From CAXBCP01 sp963977005 (GTDB lineage Bacteria; Pseudomonadota; Alphaproteobacteria; MPNO01; UBA830): a DNA stretch of 64,000 bases. The stretch spans positions 62,001 through 126,000 of the forward strand of contig CAXBMQ010000003.1 of NCBI GenBank assembly GCA_963977005.1. The letters run 5' to 3'. The position numbers and the translations under genes were made by a program. This document shows positions 55,186-63,808 of the stretch, piece by piece (the first letter of the stretch is position 1; each line of letters begins with the position of its first letter). The notes beneath the pieces were generated by a model. The model ran no database searches and had not been told where the DNA came from. It saw only the letters and a list, made by a program, of their open reading frames with translations.

Positions 55186-56291
55186 CCCCTTCAGACGGAA
55201 AGACAGCGATGACCACGGAGGACACCCTGGCGGAGGGCGCGCGTAATCTGCTGCTGAACTGCGCCTGTCTCAAAGCGGGCGACCGGGTCCTGATCGTGCA
55301 GGAAGACCCGGCGCTCGGCTGGTACGACAGAGACGCGCCCCTGGCGCTCGGCAGAGAGGCCGAAGCCCTGGGCATGACCGTCGGCTTTCTTGATGTCGGC
55401 GGGCCGGAGGACGAACAATCCTCGCGCGATGCCGACAGGGAAGCGGCGGGTTTCGACTGCGTGGTCTATATGGCGCGGATCGGCGATCTGGACCGCTTCG
55501 CCCCCGGCGCCGACGATAAAACCCGGGTGATGTGCTACGCGCGCGACGCCGGCGAGCTTGCCTCGACCTATGGGCGGACCCGCCACGAAGCGATGCTCGG
55601 GCTGAAGGAGGCGGTGAACGACATCCTGCTCGGCGCGGACAGGATCGACGTTTCCTGTCCGCTCGGCACCTCTTTTTCCTGCGACATTACCGACCGGTCG
55701 CGGGAATCCGGCGATGTCGCCGTCCGGCGTTTTCCGATGGGGGTGCCGCAGCCGGTCCTTGCGGATGGACTGACCGGCCGCGTGGCGCTTGCCCGTTACC
55801 TGACCCCGACCGGTAACCGGAGCTATGAGCCGGCCAGCCTCGCTGTCGACCGGACGGTATATGTCGATGTCGAAAAAGGCCGGATCAAGGGCTTTGACGG
55901 CGACGACGAGACGGTCGCCAGGGTTCGCCGGCACTACAAAACGGTGTCGGATATTTTCGGTATCGATCCGGAATTCGTCCATTCCTGGCATGCCGGCATC
56001 CATGCCGGGGCCACGTTCGGGAAAGCCGCCGCCGACGATCCCGACCGCTGGTCGAACAGCGTCTTTACCAATCCCCGGTTCCTGCACATTCATACCTGCG
56101 GCGCCTATGCGCCCGGTGAAATATGCTGGATGGTGCTCGACCCGACGGTCTCGGTGGACGGGAAAGACCTGTGGCGGAGTGGACGGCTGAGTATCGACGA
56201 GTTCGAGCCGCTCCGGCGGCAGGTGGAAAAATGGCCGGTCCTGGCGGAGCTTCTGGCCAACCCGTCCGACGATATCGGCGTTCCCGCCTGA
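55182..56291 (+). CDS. M29-fold metalloenzyme, NicX (2,5-dihydroxypyridine dioxygenase)-like
   Basis: A 369-residue protein resembling the M29 aminopeptidase-like family that includes NicX, the mononuclear-iron enzyme opening 2,5-dihydroxypyridine. The C-terminal metal region has VYVDVEKGRIKGFDG, then HSWHAGIHAGATFG (about residue 266) and RFLHIHTCGAYAP (about 300), spaced as the iron-binding histidines of NicX. The N-terminal part has LKAGDRVLIVQED, the usual substrate-domain start. True M29 peptidases are the alternative. Start is ATG at 55182 overlapping the upstream oxygenase; a second ATG at 55209 is possible. Confidence 0.72.
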   Translation: MTPSDGKTAMTTEDTLAEGARNLLLNCACLKAGDRVLIVQEDPALGWYDRDAPLALGREAEALGMTVGFLDVGGPEDEQSSRDADREAAGFDCVVYMARIGDLDRFAPGADDKTRVMCYARDAGELASTYGRTRHEAMLGLKEAVNDILLGADRIDVSCPLGTSFSCDITDRSRESGDVAVRRFPMGVPQPVLADGLTGRVALARYLTPTGNRSYEPASLAVDRTVYVDVEKGRIKGFDGDDETVARVRRHYKTVSDIFGIDPEFVHSWHAGIHAGATFGKAAADDPDRWSNSVFTNPRFLHIHTCGAYAPGEICWMVLDPTVSVDGKDLWRSGRLSIDEFEPLRRQVEKWPVLAELLANPSDDIGVPA

Positions 56292-56339
56292 ACCGGCGGT
56301 ATGGCTTGACAGGTCGCCGGGCTGCCGGGACATTGACCT

Positions 56340-57698
56340 ATGATCGATAAAGTTGACCTGCCGCGCGGCAGGTATCTCGGCCACGACCGCCGCGATGTGC
56401 CGCCCGAAGATTCCGAACTGACCCATGTGGGGCCGGGCACGCCCTGCGGCGAATACATGCGCCGCTACTGGCAGCCGGTTGCGATGACGGCCGAGGTTAC
56501 CGACCTGCCGCTGGCAGTCCGGGTGTTCGGCGAAGATCTGGTCCTGTTCCGCGACGGATCGGGCAGATACGGCCTGCTGAACCGTCATTGCAGCCACCGG
56601 GGCGCCTCGCTCGAATACGGGATCGTGATGGAGCGGGGGCTTTCCTGCTGTTATCACGGCTGGACCTACGACGTGGACGGCACGGTGCTGGATACCCCGG
56701 GAGAGCCGGAGGGCAGCCCGCTGAAGGACGAGATCGTTCACGGCGCGTACCCGGCGGTGGAATTCCGCGGTATCGTGTTCGCCTATCTGGGCCCGGCGGA
56801 TACCATGCCGGCCTTTCCCTATTACGATACCTACGATTACGACCCGCCGGAGACGACGGCCGTGCCGTTTTCGCTGACCACGCCGTGCAACTGGCTTCAG
56901 GTCTATGAGAACACCCAGGACCCGGTGCATACCGTATTTCTCCACACCCGCATGTCCGGCGCCCAGTTCGGCGAGGCGTGGGGCGAAATGCAGGTTGTCG
57001 ATTACCGCAAAACGCCGCTCGGCATGGTCAATGTCCAGACCCGGCGCTGGGGCGACCTGCTGTGGAACCGCACGACGGAGACGATCCTGCCCAATGGCAA
57101 CCAGACCGGCGCGATCTGGGAACAGGTCGAGGGCGAGAAGTATTTCCGCCGGGTCGCGATCACGCGATGGATGGTGCCGGTCGACGATACGACGACGATG
57201 ACGATCGGCTGGCGCCTGTTCAACGATGTGCTCGATCCCGATCGTTCCGGCGACCCGACGCAGGTCGGCAAGGAACGGATCGATTTTATGGGCCAGATCG
57301 ACGATCGGCCGTATGCCGAAGCGCAGCGACAGCCCGGCGATTACGAGGCCCAGGTCTCGCAGCGCGATATTGCCCGCCACGGGCTGGAAAACCTCGGCAC
57401 CAGCGATCAGGGCGTCGTCATGCTGCGCCGCCTGATACGCGACGGAATCCGGCGCCTTGCCGACACCGGCGTGGCAATCCCCCAGGCGGCAGATGCGGGC
57501 GCGGCCGTCGGTACCTATTGCCACGACACCATTCATCGCGTGCCCGAACGCCCCGACGACCGCGAAGCACGCCGCGCATTCGGCCGGCTGATGTATGATA
57601 CGCTGATCGCCACGGCGGCACTGCCGGCCCGCGAGCGGGAGGCGCGCCTGAAGGAGGCCTGCCACGGGTTCGTGCAGGCGGAGGAGGCAGCCGAGTGA
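56340..57698 (+). CDS. Rieske non-haem iron oxygenase, large subunit
   Basis: A 452-residue ring-hydroxylating oxygenase alpha subunit of the phthalate 4,5-dioxygenase/LigX-like group. The Rieske 2Fe-2S site is NRHCSHRGASLEYG and LSCCYHGWTYD (CxH ... CxxH, about residues 82-105). The mononuclear iron site is ENTQDPVHTVFLHTRMSG (about 190; D-x2-H-x4-H). No small subunit, ferredoxin or reductase gene is next to it, so electrons must come from elsewhere. The gene ends in a GTGA overlap with the ABC ATPase gene, tying it to transport. Confidence 0.9.
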   Translation: MIDKVDLPRGRYLGHDRRDVPPEDSELTHVGPGTPCGEYMRRYWQPVAMTAEVTDLPLAVRVFGEDLVLFRDGSGRYGLLNRHCSHRGASLEYGIVMERGLSCCYHGWTYDVDGTVLDTPGEPEGSPLKDEIVHGAYPAVEFRGIVFAYLGPADTMPAFPYYDTYDYDPPETTAVPFSLTTPCNWLQVYENTQDPVHTVFLHTRMSGAQFGEAWGEMQVVDYRKTPLGMVNVQTRRWGDLLWNRTTETILPNGNQTGAIWEQVEGEKYFRRVAITRWMVPVDDTTTMTIGWRLFNDVLDPDRSGDPTQVGKERIDFMGQIDDRPYAEAQRQPGDYEAQVSQRDIARHGLENLGTSDQGVVMLRRLIRDGIRRLADTGVAIPQAADAGAAVGTYCHDTIHRVPERPDDREARRAFGRLMYDTLIATAALPAREREARLKEACHGFVQAEEAAE

Positions 57699-58492
57699 CA
57701 CAGGAAACGGCACAGGATACGACGCAGGAAAAGGCGGGGAAGACCGGCGCGGAAGCGGCGCCCATGATCGAACTGCGCGGCGTCAACAAGTTCTACGGCG
57801 ATTTTCAGGCCCTGAAGGATATCGACCTGACGGTGCGGACCGGCGAAAAGGTCGTGGTTTGCGGCCCGTCTGGATCCGGCAAGTCGACCATGATCCGCTG
57901 TATCAACCGTCTCGAAGTCCATGAAAGCGGCGATATCGTGGTCGACGGGATCGAACTGACCGATGATATGCGCAACATCGCGGCCGTCCGCGCGGAAGTC
58001 GGCATGGTGTTCCAGCAGTTCAACCTGTTTCCCCACCTGACGGTGATGGAAAACCTGACGCTGGCGCCGCTGCGGGTCCGCAAGATGCCCCGCAAGGAGG
58101 CCGAAGACCTCGCGATGCATTACCTGGAACGCGTGCGTATTCCCGAACAGGCCGATAAATACCCGTCGCAGCTATCGGGCGGACAGCAGCAACGCGTCGC
58201 CCTGGCCCGGTCGCTCTGCATGCGGCCGCGGGTAATGCTGTTCGACGAGCCGACCTCGGCCCTCGACCCGGAGATGATCTCGGAGGTGCTGGATGCCATG
58301 GTCGGGCTGGCGGAAGACGGCATGACCATGATCGTGGTCACCCACGAAATGGGATTCGCCCGCAAAGTGGCCGATCACATGGTTTTCATGGATGGCGGCG
58401 AAATCGTCGAGACCGCGCCGCCCGAAAAATTCTTTTCCAGCCCCGAAAGCGAACGCACCAGGCTGTTCCTGAGCCAAATTCTGTCGCACTGA
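57695..58492 (+). CDS. Polar amino acid ABC transporter ATP-binding protein (GlnQ type)
   Basis: A 265-residue ATPase with Walker A VVCGPSGSGKSTMIRCINRL (about residue 53), Q-loop MVFQQFNLFPHLTVMEN, signature LSGGQQQRVALARSLCM (about 157), Walker B VMLFDEPTSALDPEM and H-loop VVTHEMGFARKVADHMVFM. These sequences are typical of glutamine/histidine/arginine-type importers. The first 25 residues form a polar extension. GTG start overlapping the Rieske gene stop. It should work with the substrate-binding protein (59377-60162) and permease (60328-61074) nearby. Confidence 0.93.
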   Translation: MTQETAQDTTQEKAGKTGAEAAPMIELRGVNKFYGDFQALKDIDLTVRTGEKVVVCGPSGSGKSTMIRCINRLEVHESGDIVVDGIELTDDMRNIAAVRAEVGMVFQQFNLFPHLTVMENLTLAPLRVRKMPRKEAEDLAMHYLERVRIPEQADKYPSQLSGGQQQRVALARSLCMRPRVMLFDEPTSALDPEMISEVLDAMVGLAEDGMTMIVVTHEMGFARKVADHMVFMDGGEIVETAPPEKFFSSPESERTRLFLSQILSH

Positions 58493-58534
58493 CGCCGCGA
58501 TATCCGGGGGGCAGGGCCACCCGGACCGGCTGTC

Positions 58535-59305
58535 TTATTCCCCGGCGAGGAACGCCCGGTAATCGCCCGCAAGGTCGGCGACTGCCGCGGTCACGAGCTT
58601 TTCGCCCAGCGCCGCACTTGCCAGCGACGGGTCGGATCCGACCTTTCCGGTTGGAAAGCGATCCCGGTGGGCATGGGCGTCGGGATGGTCGTCCTGCGCA
58701 TGATCGCGGAAGAATGCCGCGGATTCGGGCGCGAACGGCCCGCTGTCGCCGGTCGCGAGACCCGGCCTTGCGAACTGCGTGACCGATATCTCGCTCGGCG
58801 TCGCATGCATGCCTTCCGCCTCGCCGAACATCTCGCGCCGCAGCGCATCGACCGTCGGCAGGTCCCACCAGTTGCGCAGGCGGCAGCGGATATCGGGCCC
58901 GGCCGCGCCGGGATCGAGGCTGCGGGGTGTATAGAGCTCGTGAAAGGCGGCCTTGAGCGGTGCGATGTTGCCGCCATGCCCGTTCAGAAAGTAAAAGCGC
59001 GTGAAGCCCGCGCGCATCAGCGACTGGACGTAATCGACGGTCAACGCGATCAGGGTCGTCGGTCGCGCAGATATCGTGCCGGGAAAGCCGAGATTGAACT
59101 GTGCCGCACCGAACGGAATGACCGGCCCGATCAGGACGTCGTTGTTCTCGGCGAAGGCGCCGGCGATAAATTCGGGACAGATCGTGTCGGTCCCGATCAG
59201 CCCCGTCGGGCCGTGCTGTTCCGTCGATCCCGTGGGGATGACGATCCCGGTCGAACGGTCGAGATAGGCCTCGATCTCTGCGAAGGTCGACAGGTGGAGC
59301 TGCAT
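58535..59305 (-). CDS. Creatininase family amidohydrolase
   Basis: A 256-residue metal-dependent hydrolase of the creatininase fold, a family that includes creatininase, MftE peptidase and formamide hydrolases. The metal motifs are IPTGSTEQHGPTGLIGTDTI (about residues 23-42, Glu-His...Asp), FLNGHGGNIAPLKAAF (about 107) and the Glu-containing AEGMHATPSEISVTQ (about 165). In the context of a NicX-like enzyme and a Rieske oxygenase it could hydrolyse an amide or N-formyl intermediate, but the substrate is not determined. Transcribed leftward, convergent with the ABC ATPase gene, and probably with the upstream binding-protein gene. Confidence 0.87.
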   Translation of the reverse strand: MQLHLSTFAEIEAYLDRSTGIVIPTGSTEQHGPTGLIGTDTICPEFIAGAFAENNDVLIGPVIPFGAAQFNLGFPGTISARPTTLIALTVDYVQSLMRAGFTRFYFLNGHGGNIAPLKAAFHELYTPRSLDPGAAGPDIRCRLRNWWDLPTVDALRREMFGEAEGMHATPSEISVTQFARPGLATGDSGPFAPESAAFFRDHAQDDHPDAHAHRDRFPTGKVGSDPSLASAALGEKLVTAAVADLAGDYRAFLAGE

Positions 59306-59376
59306 GCCGGTGGCGGTGCGGGGCTTTGTCGGGTGGAAGTGGGCGGAAACCGGGGTTCCCGCCCGACCTCAGCGGA

Positions 59377-60162
59377 TCAGTTCAGGCGCCACTTCGTTGC
59401 GTTTGCGTCGAAGAAGCCGCCGACCTTTTTCATCGTCACCCAGTTGTTCAGGAAGTTGATCCATTTGAAATCATCCTGTGCGGTGATGTAGGCGAGCGGG
59501 CGTTCGGCCCGCATTTCGCCGGCACCGAAGGTGACGAGGTTGGTGTATTTCTGCACCAGCTTGGACGCGTCGAGATTGGACGTGATCGTCACGTCCGCGC
59601 GCCCCGACAGTACGGCCTGAAAGCCGGTCGCCGGCGCTTCGATCTTGATGATCTCGGCATTGGGGAACGAAACCTTGGCCTGTTCCTCGAACACGGTGCC
59701 GAGGATGACTGCGACCTTGATGCCTTTCTTGTTCGCGTCCGCCCAGGACTTGAACTGCGACGCCTTGTCCTTGGTCGTCATCGGCACGGTGCCGACATTG
59801 ACGTAAGGCAGGGTGAAACCGACAGCCTTCGCGCGGCCGACATTCATCGACGTGCCGCTCATGACGATGTCGTACTTGTCGGAAACGACGCCGGCGATCA
59901 TGGTCTTCCAGTCGGTCGGGACGAACTGCACCTTGACGCCCAGGTCCTTGGCGAGCTCGTTCGCGGAATCGATCTCGAAGCCCTTGTAGGACTGCGTTGC
60001 GGGATCGCGCACCGTCATGGGGTTGAAGTCGCCGGTGGTGCCGACGCGCAGTACGCCGTCGGCCAGCACGCGGTCGAGCCGCGATTTCTGCGCCGAGGCC
60101 GGCACCGCGGTGGCGGAAATCGCGGCGATCGCGGCGATGGCGGTAATCAGAATCTTTTTCAT
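59377..60162 (-). CDS. ABC transporter substrate-binding protein, family 3
   Basis: A 261-residue periplasmic binding protein. The signal peptide is MKKILITAIAAIAAISATAV-PASA (cleavage after about residue 24). The SBP_bac_3 fold shows SRLDRVLADGVLRVGTTGDF, KGFEIDSANELAKDLGVKVQ, DIVMSGTSMNVGRAKAVGFT and LPYVNVG. The opening resembles the cyclohexadienyl-dehydratase-like subgroup, but a transporter role is favoured by the adjacent permease and ATPase. I start at 60162 with AGGAG upstream; the longer in-frame start at 60228 would destroy the signal peptide. Divergent from the permease gene. Confidence 0.9.
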   Translation of the reverse strand: MKKILITAIAAIAAISATAVPASAQKSRLDRVLADGVLRVGTTGDFNPMTVRDPATQSYKGFEIDSANELAKDLGVKVQFVPTDWKTMIAGVVSDKYDIVMSGTSMNVGRAKAVGFTLPYVNVGTVPMTTKDKASQFKSWADANKKGIKVAVILGTVFEEQAKVSFPNAEIIKIEAPATGFQAVLSGRADVTITSNLDASKLVQKYTNLVTFGAGEMRAERPLAYITAQDDFKWINFLNNWVTMKKVGGFFDANATKWRLN

Positions 60163-60327
60163 AATTGTCTCCTGTAAGCCCCCCTGACGGGACTGTTTGG
60201 CTTGATTATCGGTCGTATTTTTGCCCACGAGTCGTACCCCGCGCCGTCAGGTCAGGCAAGGTAAAACGCTGGCAGGCCCGGCGGGCGTCGTGTAGGGTCT
60301 GCGCTCCTCAGAATGCCTGCGTGATCC

Positions 60328-61074
60328 GTGCATACTTCCGTGAAATACATCGTCCTCGCCCTTGCCGCCGTCCTTCTTGCTGGCTGTTCTTCCAATTATA
60401 CTTGGGGCTGGTACGTGGTATGGCCGTCGACCAATACCGGCTGGGTCAACCTGAAATTCCTGCTCGGCGGCGTGTGGATGACCCTCGCGCTGTCAGCGCT
60501 GGCGATGGTTCTGTCGATCACGATCGGACTGCTGGTCGCCCTGCCGGGCCTTTCCAAGAACCGTTCTGCGCGCATCTTCAACCGTGTCTATGTCGAGATT
60601 TTCCGCTCGGTGCCGATGCTGGTGATGGTGCTGTGGGTGTATTACGGCCTGCCCGTGGTCACGGGGCTCGAGTTCGGCGTTTTCGCCGCCGGGGTCATCG
60701 CGCTGGCGCTATGCGATTCCGCCTTCGAAGCCGAAATTTTCCGCGGCGGAATCCAGTCCATCGAAAAGGGCCAGATAGAGGCTGCGGACGCGCTCGGTCT
60801 CGGCTATATCGACACGATGCGCTACGTGATCCTGCCCCAGGCGATCCGCCGCGTGCTGCCGCCGCTCGGCAACCAGTTCGTCTACATGCTGAAAATGTCG
60901 TCGCTGGTCTCTGTCATCGGGTTGATGGAGCTGACCCGCCGCGCGAACGAACTGACCGTGACCGAATACCGCCCGCTCGAAATCTATACGGTGCTGGTTG
61001 TCGAATACCTTGTGCTCATCCTGATCGTCTCGCATTTTGTGCGGCGTCTCGAACGCCGGATGCAGATCGGCTAG
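60328..61074 (+). CDS. Polar amino acid ABC transporter permease (HisM/GlnP type)
   Basis: A 248-residue permease with the EAA loop as AADALGLGYIDTMRYVILPQA (about residues 152-172) and a scaffold of membrane helices including LLGGVWMTLALSALAMVLSI and MLKMSSLVSVIGLMEL. An oddity is the N terminus: VKYIVLALAAVLLAGCSSN reads as a lipoprotein signal with lipobox LLAGC at Cys20, followed by a short tryptophan-rich periplasmic segment. No second permease is nearby, so it may act as a homodimer. GTG start; the partners are the binding protein and ATPase genes. Confidence 0.9.
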   Translation: MHTSVKYIVLALAAVLLAGCSSNYTWGWYVVWPSTNTGWVNLKFLLGGVWMTLALSALAMVLSITIGLLVALPGLSKNRSARIFNRVYVEIFRSVPMLVMVLWVYYGLPVVTGLEFGVFAAGVIALALCDSAFEAEIFRGGIQSIEKGQIEAADALGLGYIDTMRYVILPQAIRRVLPPLGNQFVYMLKMSSLVSVIGLMELTRRANELTVTEYRPLEIYTVLVVEYLVLILIVSHFVRRLERRMQIG

Positions 61075-61173
61075 CCGGTCGTCACCCCACCGGCGGCGGC
61101 CCGCGCGGTACGGCGTTTCCAATACTTCACGAGCCGCGGACCGGAACTTTTATTCCCGACGGGCGTTTTTTGC

Positions 61174-61452
61174 ATGCGTGCAAATTTCGTATCAATGGGA
61201 ACAAAGGAAATGAAAACGTTATCTCGTCGGGCCCTGCGCAGCAGATGGCGGAAGAGGCTGTTCATCGCCTGGGTCGGCGCCAGTCTTCTTGTCGCTATTT
61301 ATGCCGCAGTGGCCGGTCCCGTCGCCGGATATATAGGCGAAGGCCGCTCGTTCATTGCGATTGCGGTGATGGGGTTGATGTTCTTCATGTTGCTGACCGG
61401 TTTCGGCTGGCTTGCCATGTTCGTCTTTTCGAAACGGAGTTCCGGAAACTAG
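61174..61452 (+). CDS. Hypothetical small membrane protein
   Basis: Up to 92 residues; unrecognised. A basic N terminus (MKTLSRRALRSRWRKRLFIA) precedes two hydrophobic segments, WVGASLLVAIYAAVAGPVAG and FIAIAVMGLMFFMLLTGFGW, and a short KRSSGN tail, so it is predicted to be an inner-membrane hairpin with a cytosolic basic end. Three in-frame ATGs are possible (61174, 61195, 61210) and none has a clear ribosome site. It is convergent with the AI-2E family gene; function unknown. Confidence 0.55.
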   Translation: MRANFVSMGTKEMKTLSRRALRSRWRKRLFIAWVGASLLVAIYAAVAGPVAGYIGEGRSFIAIAVMGLMFFMLLTGFGWLAMFVFSKRSSGN

Positions 61453-61508
61453 GGTTGAACCCTCGCGTTATCGACACGCGGGGCACCGACGCACGGGTCG
61501 GCGGGTGT

Positions 61509-62630
61509 TCATGCCCTGTCCGGCTTTCCCCGGACGTCGTTTTCGACTTCACGGTCCGGCACGTCCGGCAAAGAATTTGCGAAAACCGCCCGGTAAACGC
61601 TCAGGACGTTCAGGAGCACGGCGGCAAGCAGCGGTCCCACGACGATCCCGACGATCCCGAACGTTGCGATGCCGCCGAGGATCGCCACCAGGATGATGAG
61701 ATCGGGGATGTTGACTTCCCGGCCGACGATGCGCGGGCGCAGAATGTTGTCGACAAGCCCGACGATCAGGGCGCCCCAGACAACCAGCCCCGCCGCGGCG
61801 GCGATTTGGTCGGTCGCAAACAGGTATATCGCGGCCGGGCCCCAGACGACCACCGATCCCAGCGCCGGAATTGCCGACAGGATCAAGACGATCATGCCCC
61901 AGAATGCCGCCCCGGGGAGGCCGAGCACCCAGAACGCGATGCCCACAAGCACGCCCTGCAAGGCCCCGACGATCAGGATGCTTTTCAGCGTTGCTGCCGT
62001 GACGGCCAGGCCCCGGTTCAGGATCTCGTTGCGCTCCGAGGCGTCGAGTGGCAGGTGACGGAAAACGCTGTCGAGAAGTTCCGGGCCGCGCATCAGAAAG
62101 AAGAACATCGCATAAAGCAGGACAAACCCGCTGATCATCACCGAAATCGTTACCTCGGTGACGTCGCTGATGCTGTTGAACAGAAACGAGCCAACGGCGC
62201 CGGCCAAGGAGCTAAGCTTGGCTACGATCTGGGACTTGTAGGATGCCAACGCATCACGGAACGGAACCCATTCCGGGAAATTGAACGCAAGCAACTCCGC
62301 GGTTCCGAACTCTCCTGACTGCAGCGCCGATACTTTCTCGCTGACGGCAAATGCCTCAGCGGCGACGAGGCCGCCAACAGCCGTCAGCGGTATCCCGACG
62401 GCGATTATCAACGCCGTCAGCACGATACCCGACGACATCGCCGGGCCGGTTTTCATCCGATCGCGAACGATCTGATAAAGCGGGTAGAGCAGGGCGCTGA
62501 AAATCGCCGCGACCAGCACCACGAGAACGAAATTCCGGACGACAGTGAGAAAGACGATGCCTGTCACGAGGGTCAGCACGAGAACGAATACCGTTCTGTA
62601 CTGACGGCGCAGCGGATCTGGTGATGTCAT
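61509..62630 (-). CDS. AI-2E family transporter (PerM/TqsA type)
   Basis: A 373-residue integral membrane protein with about eight helices. Family blocks are RNFVLVVLVAAIFSALLYPL near the N terminus, FVLLYAMFFFLMRGPELLDS (about residue 175), ILIVGALQGVLVGIAFWVLG (about 225) and the conserved DNILRPRIVGREVNIPDLII (about 312) followed by GIVGIVVGPLLAAVLLNV. Members export small molecules or act as Na+/H+ exchangers; the autoinducer label is only a family name. No clear operon partner. Confidence 0.9.
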   Translation of the reverse strand: MTSPDPLRRQYRTVFVLVLTLVTGIVFLTVVRNFVLVVLVAAIFSALLYPLYQIVRDRMKTGPAMSSGIVLTALIIAVGIPLTAVGGLVAAEAFAVSEKVSALQSGEFGTAELLAFNFPEWVPFRDALASYKSQIVAKLSSLAGAVGSFLFNSISDVTEVTISVMISGFVLLYAMFFFLMRGPELLDSVFRHLPLDASERNEILNRGLAVTAATLKSILIVGALQGVLVGIAFWVLGLPGAAFWGMIVLILSAIPALGSVVVWGPAAIYLFATDQIAAAAGLVVWGALIVGLVDNILRPRIVGREVNIPDLIILVAILGGIATFGIVGIVVGPLLAAVLLNVLSVYRAVFANSLPDVPDREVENDVRGKPDRA

Positions 62631-62749
62631 CGCGTCACGCCGGGAACGGATGAATTTCCGTCGCGGTTCGGTGGCGATATTTTCTTGTCATCTGCAAACT
62701 CAGGCATTTCGCCGGATAGCCCCGCTCTGTGGTGTTTTGTACGGTTGCC

Positions 62750-63595
62750 CTAGTTGGACAGAAGGACCGGCAGGGGCGCGCCGCTGAAGATGCTCTTGCT
62801 GACCCCGCCGAAAATTCCTTCCCGCAGGCGGGAATGGCTGTAAGCACCCGCGACGAGCATGTCCGCGCCCCATGTCCGGGCATGATTGAACAGCGCCTCG
62901 CTCGTGCTTTCGTCCGTCTGCGCCGCCACCGTTTGAAGCGCCGCGTTCACGCCATGATCGGCGAGCAGTTTCGCTATGCGGGTTCCGGATATATCGTCCT
63001 CCGGGGCGTCGCCCTGTTCGGCGACCATGGCGATGGCCACCGAGTCGGCCTTCGACAGGAACGGCAACGCATCGTGAACGGCTTTCGCCGCTTCGCGGCT
63101 TTCCTTCCAGCCGATCAGTATCCGTTTTCCCGCGCCCGACCCCGCGCTGTCGGGGACCAGAAGCAGCGGGCGGCCGGAATCGATAACGAGGTCTTCGGCC
63201 AGTCCCGGGTCCGGCGCCGAACCGGATGACCCCCCGTATTGTCCTGCGATAACGAGATCCGCGTAGAAGGCAGCCTCCGCCGCCGCAGAACGCGCACCCG
63301 ACATTGGCGCGTCGGTGCGAAACCACTCAGCGTCCATCGCCTGTCGGCGGGTTTCTTCCCGGAATATTTTCTCCGCGTCGCCGGCACGCTTTTCCGCCGC
63401 GTCCTGCATGTCCACGATGAGCTGGGAATTCGCCATCGCGCCGTCCGAGACGGCGGCTGCAACCGTTACATCCGGCATGACGAAAAAGCCCGTCAGACGT
63501 GCGCCGAATCCCTTCGCCACGGTGCACGCCGTTTCCACGGTGCGGGCGCTTCTTTCGGTTCCATCGACGTGGACGAGAATATTCCTGATAGACAA
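62750..63595 (-). CDS. Universal stress protein, two tandem USP domains
   Basis: A 281-residue protein with an N-terminal USP domain (LSIRNILVHVDGTERSARTV) and a second one ending LVAGAYSHSRLREGIFGGVS, the ATP-site-like G-x2-G-x9-G(S/T) region, then ILFSGAPLPVLLSN-like closing sequence (positions about 262-281). The fold binds ATP/AMP and is linked to stress survival. The start is TTG at 63595, supported by a perfect AGGAGG five bases upstream; the longer in-frame GTG would add about 70 residues of non-coding-looking sequence. Divergent from the secreted protein at 63809. Confidence 0.9.
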   Translation of the reverse strand: MSIRNILVHVDGTERSARTVETACTVAKGFGARLTGFFVMPDVTVAAAVSDGAMANSQLIVDMQDAAEKRAGDAEKIFREETRRQAMDAEWFRTDAPMSGARSAAAEAAFYADLVIAGQYGGSSGSAPDPGLAEDLVIDSGRPLLLVPDSAGSGAGKRILIGWKESREAAKAVHDALPFLSKADSVAIAMVAEQGDAPEDDISGTRIAKLLADHGVNAALQTVAAQTDESTSEALFNHARTWGADMLVAGAYSHSRLREGIFGGVSKSIFSGAPLPVLLSN

Positions 63596-63808
63596 TCTGA
63601 CCTCCTGAACTTGGCGGCGCGAGCGGTCGCCGGAAACTTGCTCTGACCGGAAAACGTGCGAGGCGCGGCAAAGTTCCGCCGGGATCCGCTGTTTTCCGGA
63701 ACCAACCGACGCCCGGCGGCGTTGATTTATCGAGAGGGCCTGCCGGGGCGAGGATATGCCCGCAGGCCCCGGCAGCGACACCGTGCACCAGCGAAAGGAG
63801 GCCCACAC

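Noticed and set aside
55191..57713. 840-codon minus-strand frame opposite the NicX-like and Rieske genes
   Set aside because: It spans two well-supported genes in antisense and shows no signal peptide, motif or ribosome site.
60165..62318. 717-codon + frame across the permease and AI-2E transporter genes
   Set aside because: Basic, low-complexity translation covering two genes of opposite orientation; a shadow frame.
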